A stretch of 64,000 bases of DNA, from assembly GCF_947501665.1 (NCBI RefSeq), contig NZ_CANMWS010000017.1:1-64000 (forward strand). The letters run 5' to 3'. A model generated the notes under the pieces. The model had not been told where the DNA came from. It was given only the letters and a program-made list of their open reading frames with translations, and searched no databases. The DNA comes from an uncultured Shewanella sp. (GTDB taxonomy: Bacteria; Pseudomonadota; Gammaproteobacteria; Enterobacterales; Shewanellaceae). Position numbers and translations under genes: made by a program. Below are positions 1-7,760 of this stretch, piece after piece (position 1 is the stretch's first letter; each line of letters begins with the position of its first letter).

Positions 1-333
1 TTATTAGGATTTGTGGGTAATGAAAGGCTTGATGTTCCTAATGGCTTGGCATTTCATTTGAATGATTATTTGCAGTTAGTGGATGAAACGGGGCGGCTAA
101 TTCTTAATAATAGTCGTAATGATAAAAGAGGCGCAATGAGTGAGTCTGCGATGCCGATTTTAAATCGATTGAATATTCCACCTGATAACTGGCTTAAATT
201 AACTAAAGAGTTTACACGTTTATTTAAAGGGCCTGTTGGTCGCTTACAAGAGTTGGATGCTTATTGTGCGCATTTAGAGCGAAAACGACGTCAAGGTGTT
301 GGGAGCTGCCTTCGTTGGCTCGATAGTGCTTAA
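1..333 (+). CDS. REP-associated tyrosine (Y1) transposase, C-terminal part
   Basis: The frame is open from base 1, so the gene starts before the window and only about 110 C-terminal residues are visible. The segment runs LLGFVGNERLDVPNGLAF, then DYLQLVDETGR, then NDKRGAM. This is the conserved tail of RAYT/IS200-like Y1 transposases common in Shewanella and Vibrio, which usually reads GNpR.D.P.GLPF...DYLELVDWTGR...dKRGaI. Such proteins cut and rejoin single-stranded DNA at hairpins and are linked to REP palindromes. The catalytic HUH and Tyr residues lie in the missing N-terminal part and cannot be checked. GCGCATGCGC palindromes lie 490-680 bp downstream and may be its substrate, which is inference. 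Family call is fairly sure; activity is unknown. Confidence 0.8.
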   Translation, partial: LLGFVGNERLDVPNGLAFHLNDYLQLVDETGRLILNNSRNDKRGAMSESAMPILNRLNIPPDNWLKLTKEFTRLFKGPVGRLQELDAYCAHLERKRRQGVGSCLRWLDSA

Positions 334-370
334 CGGGATTTGATGAGTACTCATTTTTAGCATTTAACCA

Positions 371-803
371 TACCGTTCTTTTATTATGCTGAACAACTTC
401 TGAAAATTAGTTCAGTGATTTACTTTGCATGAAACTCATATAAATCATATTTTTCATAGGTTTAACAATCTTTTTGATGTTAGATTAACCTTTATATTAA
501 TGGTAAAGAACGAATAGCAGATCTTGAGGTGTAGATTGTGGGTTACGGCGTTATAAAATTAATTATGGATGTCTTAATTGATTTTTATACCGTTCTTTTA
601 TTATGCTGAACAACTTCTGAAAATTAGTTCAGTGATTTACTTTGCATGAAACTCATATAAATCATATTTTTCATAGGCTTAACAATCTTTTTGATGTTAG
701 ATTAACCTTTATATTAATGGTAAAGAACGAATAGCAGATCTTGAGGTGTAGATTTTGGGTTACGGCGTTATAAAATTAATTATGGATGTCTTAATTGATT
801 TTT
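371..803. repeat. 217-bp tandem direct duplication, two copies
   Basis: The block at 371-587 is repeated head to tail at 588-803. I count only two differences over 216 aligned bases (T/C in the ATAGGYTTAAC stretch and G/T in GATTKTGGG), so the duplication is recent. Each copy carries CGTTCTTT near its left end and AAAGAACG about 125 bp later as an inverted pair, plus TGAAC/GTTCA arms around a short loop. Neither copy has an ORF of note. It could be a strand-slippage or recombination duplication of a regulatory or small-RNA segment, or a tandem MITE. Its function is not recognised. Confidence 0.95.
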
Positions 804-821
804 GGAATGACTCATAGTAAA

Positions 822-1017
822 AGTGCGCATGCGCATTTATTCAAATAAGATATAAAATATTTAGTGACTTTTCAATTAATTAAGTGAGCCCCAGTCGTCA
901 ATAATATGTCTCGAATGTAATGAATATGTTGCTTATTGGTAGCTAGATCAGTGGTTAACTGTTTGGTTTGATGGTAACCTATTGATCATTAATAAAAGAA
1001 AAACGCGCATGCGCACT
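822..1017. repeat. 196-bp segment bounded by 13-bp inverted repeats (GCGCATGCGC core)
   Basis: AGTGCGCATGCGC at 822-834 is the exact reverse complement of GCGCATGCGCACT at 1005-1017. Each arm also contains the self-complementary decamer GCGCATGCGC. The 170 bp between the arms are AT-rich with no ORF. This layout suits either a MITE-like element or a pair of REP/BIME palindromes. The adjacent RAYT transposase tail supports the latter. No clear target duplication is visible. Confidence 0.75.
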
Positions 1018-1116
1018 ATACAAAGGTTAGGGCTTTGCCTGGAAATTTGACGATAATCACATGGTTGCATTTGAAAGTGGCCGCATTAGGCTGCATATTG
1101 ATGGTGAACTCTATGG

Positions 1117-2082
1117 ATGCAATATATGAATAAGCAACACTTAGCTACTAAATTTCAAATGCACTACTATTTCGGCGATGACTCACACACAATGGATGCG
1201 TTGGTACGTAATCGTTGTGAAGCAGAAGTTATTGCGATACTTACAGAGATCGCTAAAACACTTGATGAAAATGTCTTGATCGAATGCGAAGCTCACAGAG
1301 AGGGTGGACTTCGTGACATATGGCAGCTAGCTAACGCAAACGCTGGAGTTCTTTCTGTTATTGTTGGCATTGCAGCGATAGCCGTCCCTCTGCTACCAAA
1401 ATCAGATTCAGAATTAGAGCGGCTTCAAAAAGAAGACCTTCGTTTGAGTATAGAAGAGCGAAAATTGAGGATTCAAGCTCTAAAAGCAGAAATAACAGAA
1501 GATAAAGTTCAACCTGAAACAGTCACAAAAGTCGCTGAAGTAGTAAATGAAAACTACAAGGTTATTACTCGACGCTCTAACTTATTTAAACATCTGAATA
1601 CATACAGCAAAGTCACTAAGTTAGGTGTAAATGGTCTCTCATCTGACGGTAGCGAGGTTAGCCCTGAAACCGAGGTAGTACGTGGTAGCTTTAAACGCTT
1701 TATCCTAAGTTCTAACGTATTACCAGTTGAAACGGTTGACGAAGCAATTATTGAAATTGTTTCTCCAGTTCTGAAACAGGGTAACTATAAATGGAAGGGT
1801 GTTTTTCATGGTGAAACTATAAGTTTCACCATGAAAGACCAAGAGTTTAAACAAGACGTACTAGACGAAAGAATTAGTTTTCAACATGGTTCTGCGATTC
1901 AGTGTGCTTTAAACATTCATAGCAAATTAGACGAAGTCGGTGAAATAACAATAACAGGATACTCGGTCGAAACTGTATTAGACAATATCAATGGTCAGCA
2001 AATAAGCCAAACATCCCAAGGCTTGGCCTACAGACACAAAAGAACTTTGGAAAAAGGGCAAGGAGACTTGTTCGTAAGCTGA
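1117..2082 (+). CDS. Integron-cassette protein of unknown function with one TM helix and a coiled coil
   Basis: I do not recognise a named family. The 321-residue product has an N-terminal domain of about 70 residues beginning around MHYYFGDDSHTMDA. A hydrophobic helix (about residues 76-95, GVLSVIVGIAAIAVPLLP) follows, then a charged coiled-coil stretch (about 98-135) and a beta-rich C-terminal domain (about 185-310). The start is uncertain: ATG codons lie at 1117, 1126 and 1159 (codon 15), none with a convincing ribosome site, and the conserved-looking part begins at the last. The stop is followed within 10 bp by an attC site, the usual arrangement in an integron cassette. Sensor-TM-coiled coil architecture is seen in some defence effectors, but that role is only a guess. 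Confidence 0.75.
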   Translation: MQYMNKQHLATKFQMHYYFGDDSHTMDALVRNRCEAEVIAILTEIAKTLDENVLIECEAHREGGLRDIWQLANANAGVLSVIVGIAAIAVPLLPKSDSELERLQKEDLRLSIEERKLRIQALKAEITEDKVQPETVTKVAEVVNENYKVITRRSNLFKHLNTYSKVTKLGVNGLSSDGSEVSPETEVVRGSFKRFILSSNVLPVETVDEAIIEIVSPVLKQGNYKWKGVFHGETISFTMKDQEFKQDVLDERISFQHGSAIQCALNIHSKLDEVGEITITGYSVETVLDNINGQQISQTSQGLAYRHKRTLEKGQGDLFVS

Positions 2083-2089
2083 AGAACGC

Positions 2090-2211
2090 CCCTAACAAGC
2101 AATTCAAGACCCTCAACGCGTGGCATTTTTGGTTTGCAGGTGTTTCAGTGGTTATTCTGCTATGCAGAAACTATCATTGTGCGTTTCGGGCTACTTAATC
2201 GGGCGTTAGGT
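2090..2211. other. Integron attC recombination site, cassette 1 (VCR-like)
   Basis: The site opens with CCCTAAC (R'' type, RYYYAAC) at 2090-2096 followed by AAGCAATTCAAGA. It closes with CGGGCGTTAGGT, giving GTTAGGT (R' type, GTTRRRY) at 2205-2211. Length is about 122 bp, close to Vibrio cholerae repeats, and the internal CTCAACGCGTGGC stretch also resembles them. The middle contains the dyad TTCTGC-TAT-GCAGAA, consistent with folding of the bottom strand. It lies directly between the stop of one ORF and the ribosome site of the next. Confidence 0.88.
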
Positions 2212-2224
2212 AACAAGGAGAGTT

Positions 2225-2539
2225 ATGAGAAATATTCTACTACTGGTACTACTTTCAACTATTTCCTATTCTTCTTTTGCAATAAATGACTTTAAGTGTG
2301 TGGTTAAAGAAGTATATAAATTGGATGATTCAGGAAAGTTAATAACTAAAGCTGGCTTTGTAACTCCAGATGTTGGTAGTACCTTTGTCGTTAATCGCCA
2401 ATCAGGTCAAATTACAGGCGAAAAAATCACTAATACAATGTCTGGCGTTATGCCAAAAGTTTATGATATTTTGCCTAGTGAAAATACTTATAAATCAGTC
2501 ACCGTTTATCCATACACCATTGATTATATTGAGATCTAG
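2225..2539 (+). CDS. Small exported integron-cassette protein, truncated by an in-frame amber codon
   Basis: The product has a signal peptide (MRNILLLVLLSTISYSSFA, cleavage near residue 19) and a short mature part of unrecognised family. AAGGAG lies four bases before the ATG and the start follows attC 1 by 13 bp. The TAG at 2537-2539 ends a 104-residue ORF, but the same frame continues for 27 more sense codons (TYKKSQEKPFVYKGAF... ending GLCTVS) to a TAG at 2621-2623. The next attC begins two bases after that second stop. The natural gene was therefore probably 132 codons long and has acquired a nonsense mutation. The tail looks protein-like (FVYKGAFGEVITGLC). The short form may be non-functional. 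Confidence 0.72.
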   Translation: MRNILLLVLLSTISYSSFAINDFKCVVKEVYKLDDSGKLITKAGFVTPDVGSTFVVNRQSGQITGEKITNTMSGVMPKVYDILPSENTYKSVTVYPYTIDYIEI

Positions 2540-2625
2540 ACTTACAAGAAGTCTCAAGAAAAGCCTTTTGTATATAAAGGAGCGTTTGGGGAAGTGATTA
2601 CTGGTCTATGTACTGTGTCATAGTT

Positions 2626-2725
2626 ACCTAATAAGCAAATAAATCAGGACAAATAACAGTTGGTTTTTGCTCCTGCGTCGCTAATTTTAACCAACTATTT
2701 TTCGCCTCTGATTGAGGCGTTAGGC
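2626..2725. other. Integron attC recombination site, cassette 2
   Basis: An R''-like ACCTAAT at 2626-2632 pairs with GTTAGGC (R', 2719-2725) at the end of GAGGCGTTAGGC. Between them, AGTTGGTT (2658-2665) and AACCAACT (2689-2696) are perfect inverted arms, and GCCTC-TGATT-GAGGC forms a second dyad near the right end. Length is 100 bp. It sits immediately after the ancestral stop of the preceding cassette ORF, as expected. No further attC is seen downstream, so this appears to be the last cassette on this side. Confidence 0.82.
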
Positions 2726-2793
2726 ATCTTGGAGAAGTCTTCGAAGTATGGTAAATAAATTAACCAAAAACACCTTCTATAAGTGATTAACTA

Positions 2794-2833
2794 GAGAGAT
2801 TAACAGGAGAGATTAACAGCGAGAGATTAACAG
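2794..2833. repeat. 13-bp direct repeat, three copies (GAGAGATTAACAG)
   Basis: GAGAGATTAACAG occurs at 2794-2806, 2807-2819 and 2821-2833, with one extra C before the third copy. It lies in the gene-free 450 bp between the last attC and the GNAT gene. Short in-phase repeats like this usually come from replication slippage. Confidence 0.9.
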
Positions 2834-3041
2834 GACATCCACGATTATTTCCATGAAGCCAAAGATATCTAGCTAAGGTTAATTTTCGTTGGTAACTTCA
2901 GTGAACCTAGCGCTCATCAAAAGTGATGCTGTGAAGTTGCATGGTCTATCTATAGGTCATTTGTTGTGTGGTATTTGCTGAGATCTTGTTTGTTGGGTCG
3001 AAATAATCAATTTACAACAATGAGTTATAAATGTATTCTGG

Positions 3042-3106
3042 CTTAATGATTTGTTTTAAAAACTGCTTTAAAAAACTGTTTTAAACTTAATGATTTGTTT
3101 TAAAAA
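3042..3106. repeat. 21-bp direct repeat pair in AT-rich intergenic DNA
   Basis: The sequence CTTAATGATTTGTTTTAAAA occurs at 3042-3061 and again at 3086-3105. The spacer is itself built of TTTAAAAAACTG-like words. The pair lies 70-130 bp upstream of the GNAT start, so it could affect its promoter, but nothing more specific can be said. Confidence 0.85.
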
Positions 3107-3116
3107 AAGAGTAAGC

Positions 3117-3149
3117 AGTCTGGAAGATTATCCTGCTGTTGTTGAATAA
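3117..3149. repeat. 33-bp motif shared with the ABC-3C locus, copy A
   Basis: This stretch (AGTCTGGAAGATTATCCTGC... ending GTTGAATAA) matches 59794-59826 at 30 of 33 positions. Both copies lie on the plus strand just upstream of an accessory gene, 24 bp before the GNAT ATG here. It may be part of a mobile-element end, an insertion target or a shared promoter region. I do not recognise it. Confidence 0.8.
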
Positions 3150-3173
3150 ATGTTTAGGCATCAAAGGATAGAG

Positions 3174-3677
3174 ATGAGCACGCTGAATGTAAGAGTCTTG
3201 AAAAAGGAAGACTGGCTAACTTATCGAGCATTAAGGCTTTTATCTTTACAAGACTCCCCTGATTCATTTGGTAGTACTTATGGTTCTGAAATTAAGTTTT
3301 CCAATGAAGAATGGCTTTCTCGTCTTGAGCTTGATAATCGGGCTAAATATGCACTGCCATTAATGGCTGAGTTAAATGGAGTTGCAGTCGGTCTCGCTTT
3401 TGGGGTACTTCACCATCCATTCGATAAAACGGCTCATATCTATCAAATGTGGGTGTCTCCCAGTGTGCGCGGTCAGGGTGTTGGCAGTTTACTGCTTAAC
3501 AAAATCATCGTATGGGCAAAAGGCTGTGATGTAGATTACCTTTGTTTAGCTGTTACCACTGTCAATTTAGGTGCGATTTATCTATATAAAACGACTGGGT
3601 TTGAGTCTTATGGTTCATTAGAAAAGCTTCGAGAAACCTCAGCGTTGGCTGTTCAACCAATGAGATTGAAATTGTGA
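3174..3677 (+). CDS. GNAT family N-acetyltransferase
   Basis: This 167-residue protein shows the GNAT fold. The acetyl-CoA binding motif A is clear as IYQMWVSPSVRGQGVGSLLL, with RGQGVG at residues 99-104. The later AVTTVNLGAIYLYKTTGF segment is the usual motif B region (N..A..LY...GF). It would transfer an acetyl group from acetyl-CoA to an amine; the substrate cannot be read from sequence. The ATG at 3174 is preferred over one at 3150 because AAAGGATAGAG precedes it at proper spacing. It lies just past the integron cassettes but has no attC of its own. GNAT genes are common accessory cargo. Confidence 0.88.
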   Translation: MSTLNVRVLKKEDWLTYRALRLLSLQDSPDSFGSTYGSEIKFSNEEWLSRLELDNRAKYALPLMAELNGVAVGLAFGVLHHPFDKTAHIYQMWVSPSVRGQGVGSLLLNKIIVWAKGCDVDYLCLAVTTVNLGAIYLYKTTGFESYGSLEKLRETSALAVQPMRLKL

Positions 3678-3743
3678 AGTCAATGCTGTCACACACGTTT
3701 TACCTAGCCTGTTACTTGGCATAAACGCTATAAGGAATTAGCC

Positions 3744-4199
3744 ATGAGGAAAGTCGTTACATTATCCATTTTTAGCCTGTTTTTAGGGGCATGTGTTTCA
3801 AATGATGCTGTAGAAGGGGTGGCTGAATCGCCAGTACACTATATAGACTTAACATCAAAGGAGTATAAGGAACGCGTTAAGGAATATTGGGTGGTGGAGA
3901 CGAGTCAACATCCTAAATATCCCATTAGTGCAGCGAGAAAAAGGGTGTCTGGCTGTGTTGATGTTATTGTCGGTATTAAAAAAGATGGCAGAATGGGTGA
4001 GTATAAAGTCAAAAAGTCATACCCTGAAGGGATATTTGATCAATCTGCTATCGCAGTATTAAAGCATTGGAAATGGACATCGACACAAGAAAATACTGAT
4101 AGCGCACCTGTTTTGACTACCGTTCAGTTAGATTTTATGGTTGATGGGGCTAAAAATAAGAGTGAAGCAGAGACGCTGTGCGGATTTACTCACATTTAG
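3744..4199 (+). CDS. Lipoprotein with a TonB C-terminal-like domain
   Basis: The 151-residue product starts with a lipoprotein signal, lipobox LGAC with Cys17, so it is probably anchored in the outer or inner membrane. Residues about 52-125 (HPKYPISAARKRVSGCVDV, KKDGRMGEYKV, DQSAIAVLKHWKW) match the TonB C-terminal fold, where YP..A...G.V.V.F.I...G.v...V..S.....fd..a..al..w.w is typical. No N-terminal TonB helix or proline-rich spacer is present, so it is not a true energy transducer. Free TonB_C lipoproteins are frequent in Shewanella. The start has AAGGAATTAGCC upstream. Confidence 0.82.
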   Translation: MRKVVTLSIFSLFLGACVSNDAVEGVAESPVHYIDLTSKEYKERVKEYWVVETSQHPKYPISAARKRVSGCVDVIVGIKKDGRMGEYKVKKSYPEGIFDQSAIAVLKHWKWTSTQENTDSAPVLTTVQLDFMVDGAKNKSEAETLCGFTHI

Positions 4200-4239
4200 C
4201 CCTTTAACCAGCTAAGGCATGATGTGCATTTTGTGAGCT

Positions 4240-4722
4240 TTAGCCGTCGGGATGGGTGATCCAATCGGGGGCGGGGCGTTTACGCCATTTGGCAAAATGC
4301 ATTTTGTCCCCTAGGTAAAATTGTCGGTAGGCTTTGATTGGATCGCCTACGATTTTGTATTGATCGGGCATGGCTTGAGCAAATTCGGTTAAGCCTAGAT
4401 GTTCATATTTGTATTTGTCATCTTTTAAGGTATCCAATACTGCGATAGATTTATGATCATCTCGTTTATCATAACGATAGCGATATTCTTGGTTCAGTGC
4501 TCGCGTTAATTCTTTCAGCCAGAGAAAGTTGTCAAATGACGCTTCAACCCAGAGTACACAAGGATGATGAATATGAGTGGAACGATAGGGTGCCACAAAG
4601 CCTTTTTTATTTAACGCAGTGCAGAGTATTTGCACGCTTTCAAGGATCATTTTAATCACATGTTGATCGCAATGATATTGAGCGCAGTGTTCAATGTCGT
4701 TATCAAGCACGAAAATGTTCAT
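4240..4722 (-). CDS. Conserved protein of phage-type family, function unknown
   Basis: The 160-residue product begins MNIFVLDND and carries the conserved stretch AQYHCDQHVIKMILESVQIL, then YRSTHIHHPCVLWVEAS and a C-terminal AYRQFYLGDKMHFAKWRKR. This pattern is familiar from conserved proteins found in both phages and bacteria, but I know of no established function. The start is placed at the internal ATG (4722) because GAAGG lies seven bases before it; longer readings to 4761 lack a ribosome site. Many His and Cys residues in the N-terminal half suggest metal binding, which is inference. Confidence 0.78.
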   Translation of the reverse strand: MNIFVLDNDIEHCAQYHCDQHVIKMILESVQILCTALNKKGFVAPYRSTHIHHPCVLWVEASFDNFLWLKELTRALNQEYRYRYDKRDDHKSIAVLDTLKDDKYKYEHLGLTEFAQAMPDQYKIVGDPIKAYRQFYLGDKMHFAKWRKRPAPDWITHPDG

Positions 4723-5042
4723 GATTGCCTTCATCCTTGGGCTGATTGAAAATGATGCCAACTTTTAGTATACCAATAAATAAACCGAGTGATTTTTTAC
4801 ATCAGGTTTTTATTGACTGGGTTTTATTGTTTATTTATCTTTTTTTTGTGTCTCTTTGCTTTTTGACCACTATCGACAAATACTCAAAGTGTTCATACTG
4901 TTTTCATCTGTTAAGTCAATATATTTATATGGATTTAATCTGTTGTTATGTCTAAATTTTATTTCCTTTTAACGTTTTATCGATATTGCTAACAGGTTTA
5001 TTTGCTATTGATTATTCATCGACGGGTTATAGGGAGATAGCT

Positions 5043-7760
5043 ATGTTGTCAAGTGGATTACTATATCGTTGGTTGTTACATGTCTTTATCGCTTTTATAT
5101 GCGTGTTCAATTCCCCTTTAATGGCTCGAAATTATCTTATTGATGCGGATAAGCAGCATATTTTTGGTGAAGATGCTTTTACCTTGATAGAGCACCCCAC
5201 TTCCGCTAATGATGCTCCTCGTAGCGAGCCAAGTTATACTCAGCTTGCCATTGCACCAGGGGATCCTAACTATCTGTACGCAGCAACCTTAACCCACGGT
5301 ATTTTGGCGTATCAATATCAAGAAGTCGATAAAATAGAAGGGGGGTTTGATGAGGCTCCCATAGCGGCGGTTTCAGCATCCGTGTTTGAAAGTACTCGAA
5401 ATGCGTTAAATGGAAAATGTAATGAGGCGAATCCGGGGCAAACGCCAGGTGAGAGTTGCCATGGCTCTATTGGTATTGCATTTCATTACGATCCCATTGC
5501 AATCAATCACCATACGAATACTGCAGGTAAGGTTTTTATGTACTTAGCGCCGACCGTGGTACTTGATAACAGTGGTGGCAGAAACTTTTTTCAAAATATT
5601 ATTCGATTGAGTGATGATGATGGCGATAGGATCTGGGGAGAAACCATCGCAGATGGGAATGAGGTCAATGAAGTTCGCCAAGTTATTGCTGAGTCGTTAA
5701 GTGTCTCACATCATCAAATTCAGCAACTGCATGTTAGCGGTAATGCATTATTTATTTCGCTAGGCTCTAGAGGTGACATTCAAACCAATGAGCAAGCTTA
5801 TACGGCGTCGATATTATTCATTGAAAATTTACTTGAGCTGAATGACACCAGTACAGCAAACACTGCTTGGTATGACATTGGAGGGCATATCGATCCGAAT
5901 AATTTTGATAGTCACGAAGATTATTTAAATGCATTACTACAGGAACATAATAAAGATATTCAAATTTTTACCAGTAGTGAGCCACATAAAATCCGCAATT
6001 ATGTTCAAGGTTTACGTAATCCTTTTGGTATCGCCACAGATGAACTCGGTGATATTTACACTTCAATGCATGCGGTGAATGATGCCTCATCGCTGACTTT
6101 TTTGTGTCCGAATCCAACGGCTGTTGATGGTACCCCTAGAGATCAGCTTTATAAACTTGTTCGCGGCATCGATTATGGCTGCCCTAAAAGTAATACCACT
6201 GTAGGGGATTGGCGTGATGTGCAAAGTACCCATGAGAGTGTTATTCAAGCCATTGCACTGGGAGTGATTGAACCGGATCCTGCTAAGCAGGGGCGTCCAG
6301 TTTTAATGCTTGAATATGATATGGATAAAATTCCGCCGAGTGGTCTCGATTTTGTGACGGCCAGTGGCAATTATCATCAAAGTGCTGTCATGGGCAGCTG
6401 GAGTGTGCAAAATGCGGTGTTTTTATTAAATCAAGATCAGGGAGAATGGTCATTAGAAAAGCTGATTTCCAGTGGTGCCCATCAACCGCAAAGTACTAAA
6501 TTTTTAAATGGCATGTTAGATGTTCTGACCGATCATAATGGTGATTTGCTTATGGCGTCACATAGGGGGGAGTTTGGCGGTAATGTGGGCTCGGGGATCT
6601 GGTATGTCGATGTGGAAAATGATCTGGTAAATAATCAAGTCCCCCTGTTCAGATACAGCCATATTGTTGATCATACTGTTATGATTGGCGGTTCTTTTTC
6701 TTTCTTTCCTGCTTGGCATGATGGCGATGAGCAAGATGCGATGAATATGACTTTCTCTATCGTCAATGCACCGACTTGGCTTGAGATTAATACGCAAACA
6801 GGTGAAATTTTTGGGACTCCTGCTTGTGGCGATCAAGGTAATGCAGAAAACATTTATTTTGAAATATCAGATGGTATGGCAAGCACATCATCACCAATGT
6901 TTACTCTCACTGTGGTGGGTGAGCAATGTACTCCTAAGATGGAACATGGCGTGTTAATCAATGTGAGCAATCACTGGCAAACGGTCAGCTTAAGTCACGA
7001 TTACGATAATATGGTGGTGGTAGCTACGCCTGTTTATACATTGAGTCATGTTGCTACCGTGCCGCGGATCCGCAACGCTACTGGTAATCAATTTGAGATC
7101 ATGGCGCAAGACATTAATCAAACGGGAGAGGCGATATCGGTAACATTAAGTTATATGGTCGTGGAGGAAGGGATTTATACCCAAGAGGAGCATGGTATAA
7201 AAATGGAGGCGCAAAGAGTCACGGCCAGTTTAACAGGACATAAAGATATCTGGGAAGCTGAAACGCAAACCATGTTAAACAATACGGATTATATAATGCC
7301 TGTGGTGATTGGCCAAGTTATGACCTATCAAGATACTGAGTTTTCATACTTTTGGAGTGCAAGCAATGGTGGTAAGAAAGATCTTGGCTTGCCAACAGAG
7401 ATAGCCTTTATCGCTGGAAAAGGGACTAGCACCAGCAGAGGAAGCCGCTTAGCAGAAGATGTGGGTATTATCATTATTGAGTCTGGACATTATATCGCTG
7501 AAGGGCTTTATTTTACTGCGGCAATCGGGGCTGATATTGTGAAAGGTATCGCGAATGGCGGGGAGTATCTTTATGTTACGGGGGAGGGCAGTCATGCTGT
7601 TGCTTCGGTCATGGGATTAGATGGCGCCGATGGGGGTTGGGCAGTACTCAATGGCTTACCAGGAAGTCCTGAGGGGACGCTGTCACTGACAATTGATGAA
7701 AGTAACAGTAAAAGAACACATAGCTCAGCAGAACGTATAGGTTATGTATTGTTTCAATGA
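5043..7760 (+). CDS. Secreted sorbosone-dehydrogenase-like beta-propeller protein with Ig-like and C-terminal beta domains
   Basis: The product is 905 residues from an ATG preceded by AGGGAGATAGCT. A signal peptide covers about residues 1-28. The first 550 residues form a PQQ-dependent sugar dehydrogenase-like propeller, with the typical YVQGLRNPFGIATDELGDIY segment. Next comes a putative Ig (He_PIG/cadherin-like) domain with FSIVNAPTWLEINTQTGEI and GTP. The last roughly 250 residues (from GVLINVSNHWQTVSL) form a beta-rich domain that I have seen in secreted proteins of marine bacteria; VVATPVYT, RIRNATGNQFEI and MVVEEGIY are its landmarks. The protein is likely extracellular and may act on or bind sugars. 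PQQ ligands cannot be confirmed by eye. Confidence 0.78.
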   Translation: MLSSGLLYRWLLHVFIAFICVFNSPLMARNYLIDADKQHIFGEDAFTLIEHPTSANDAPRSEPSYTQLAIAPGDPNYLYAATLTHGILAYQYQEVDKIEGGFDEAPIAAVSASVFESTRNALNGKCNEANPGQTPGESCHGSIGIAFHYDPIAINHHTNTAGKVFMYLAPTVVLDNSGGRNFFQNIIRLSDDDGDRIWGETIADGNEVNEVRQVIAESLSVSHHQIQQLHVSGNALFISLGSRGDIQTNEQAYTASILFIENLLELNDTSTANTAWYDIGGHIDPNNFDSHEDYLNALLQEHNKDIQIFTSSEPHKIRNYVQGLRNPFGIATDELGDIYTSMHAVNDASSLTFLCPNPTAVDGTPRDQLYKLVRGIDYGCPKSNTTVGDWRDVQSTHESVIQAIALGVIEPDPAKQGRPVLMLEYDMDKIPPSGLDFVTASGNYHQSAVMGSWSVQNAVFLLNQDQGEWSLEKLISSGAHQPQSTKFLNGMLDVLTDHNGDLLMASHRGEFGGNVGSGIWYVDVENDLVNNQVPLFRYSHIVDHTVMIGGSFSFFPAWHDGDEQDAMNMTFSIVNAPTWLEINTQTGEIFGTPACGDQGNAENIYFEISDGMASTSSPMFTLTVVGEQCTPKMEHGVLINVSNHWQTVSLSHDYDNMVVVATPVYTLSHVATVPRIRNATGNQFEIMAQDINQTGEAISVTLSYMVVEEGIYTQEEHGIKMEAQRVTASLTGHKDIWEAETQTMLNNTDYIMPVVIGQVMTYQDTEFSYFWSASNGGKKDLGLPTEIAFIAGKGTSTSRGSRLAEDVGIIIIESGHYIAEGLYFTAAIGADIVKGIANGGEYLYVTGEGSHAVASVMGLDGADGGWAVLNGLPGSPEGTLSLTIDESNSKRTHSSAERIGYVLFQ

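Noticed and set aside
1020..1091. Third attC upstream of the first cassette
   Set aside because: Only a partial R'-like GCATTAGGC is visible; no R'' box or dyads could be matched.
2370..2597. 75-codon reading overlapping the second cassette gene
   Set aside because: Shadow frame; the other frame has a signal peptide and a ribosome site.
2794..2833. Short triplicate repeat considered as a CRISPR or iteron
   Set aside because: Units are contiguous with no spacers, only 13 bp long, and no rep or cas gene is near.
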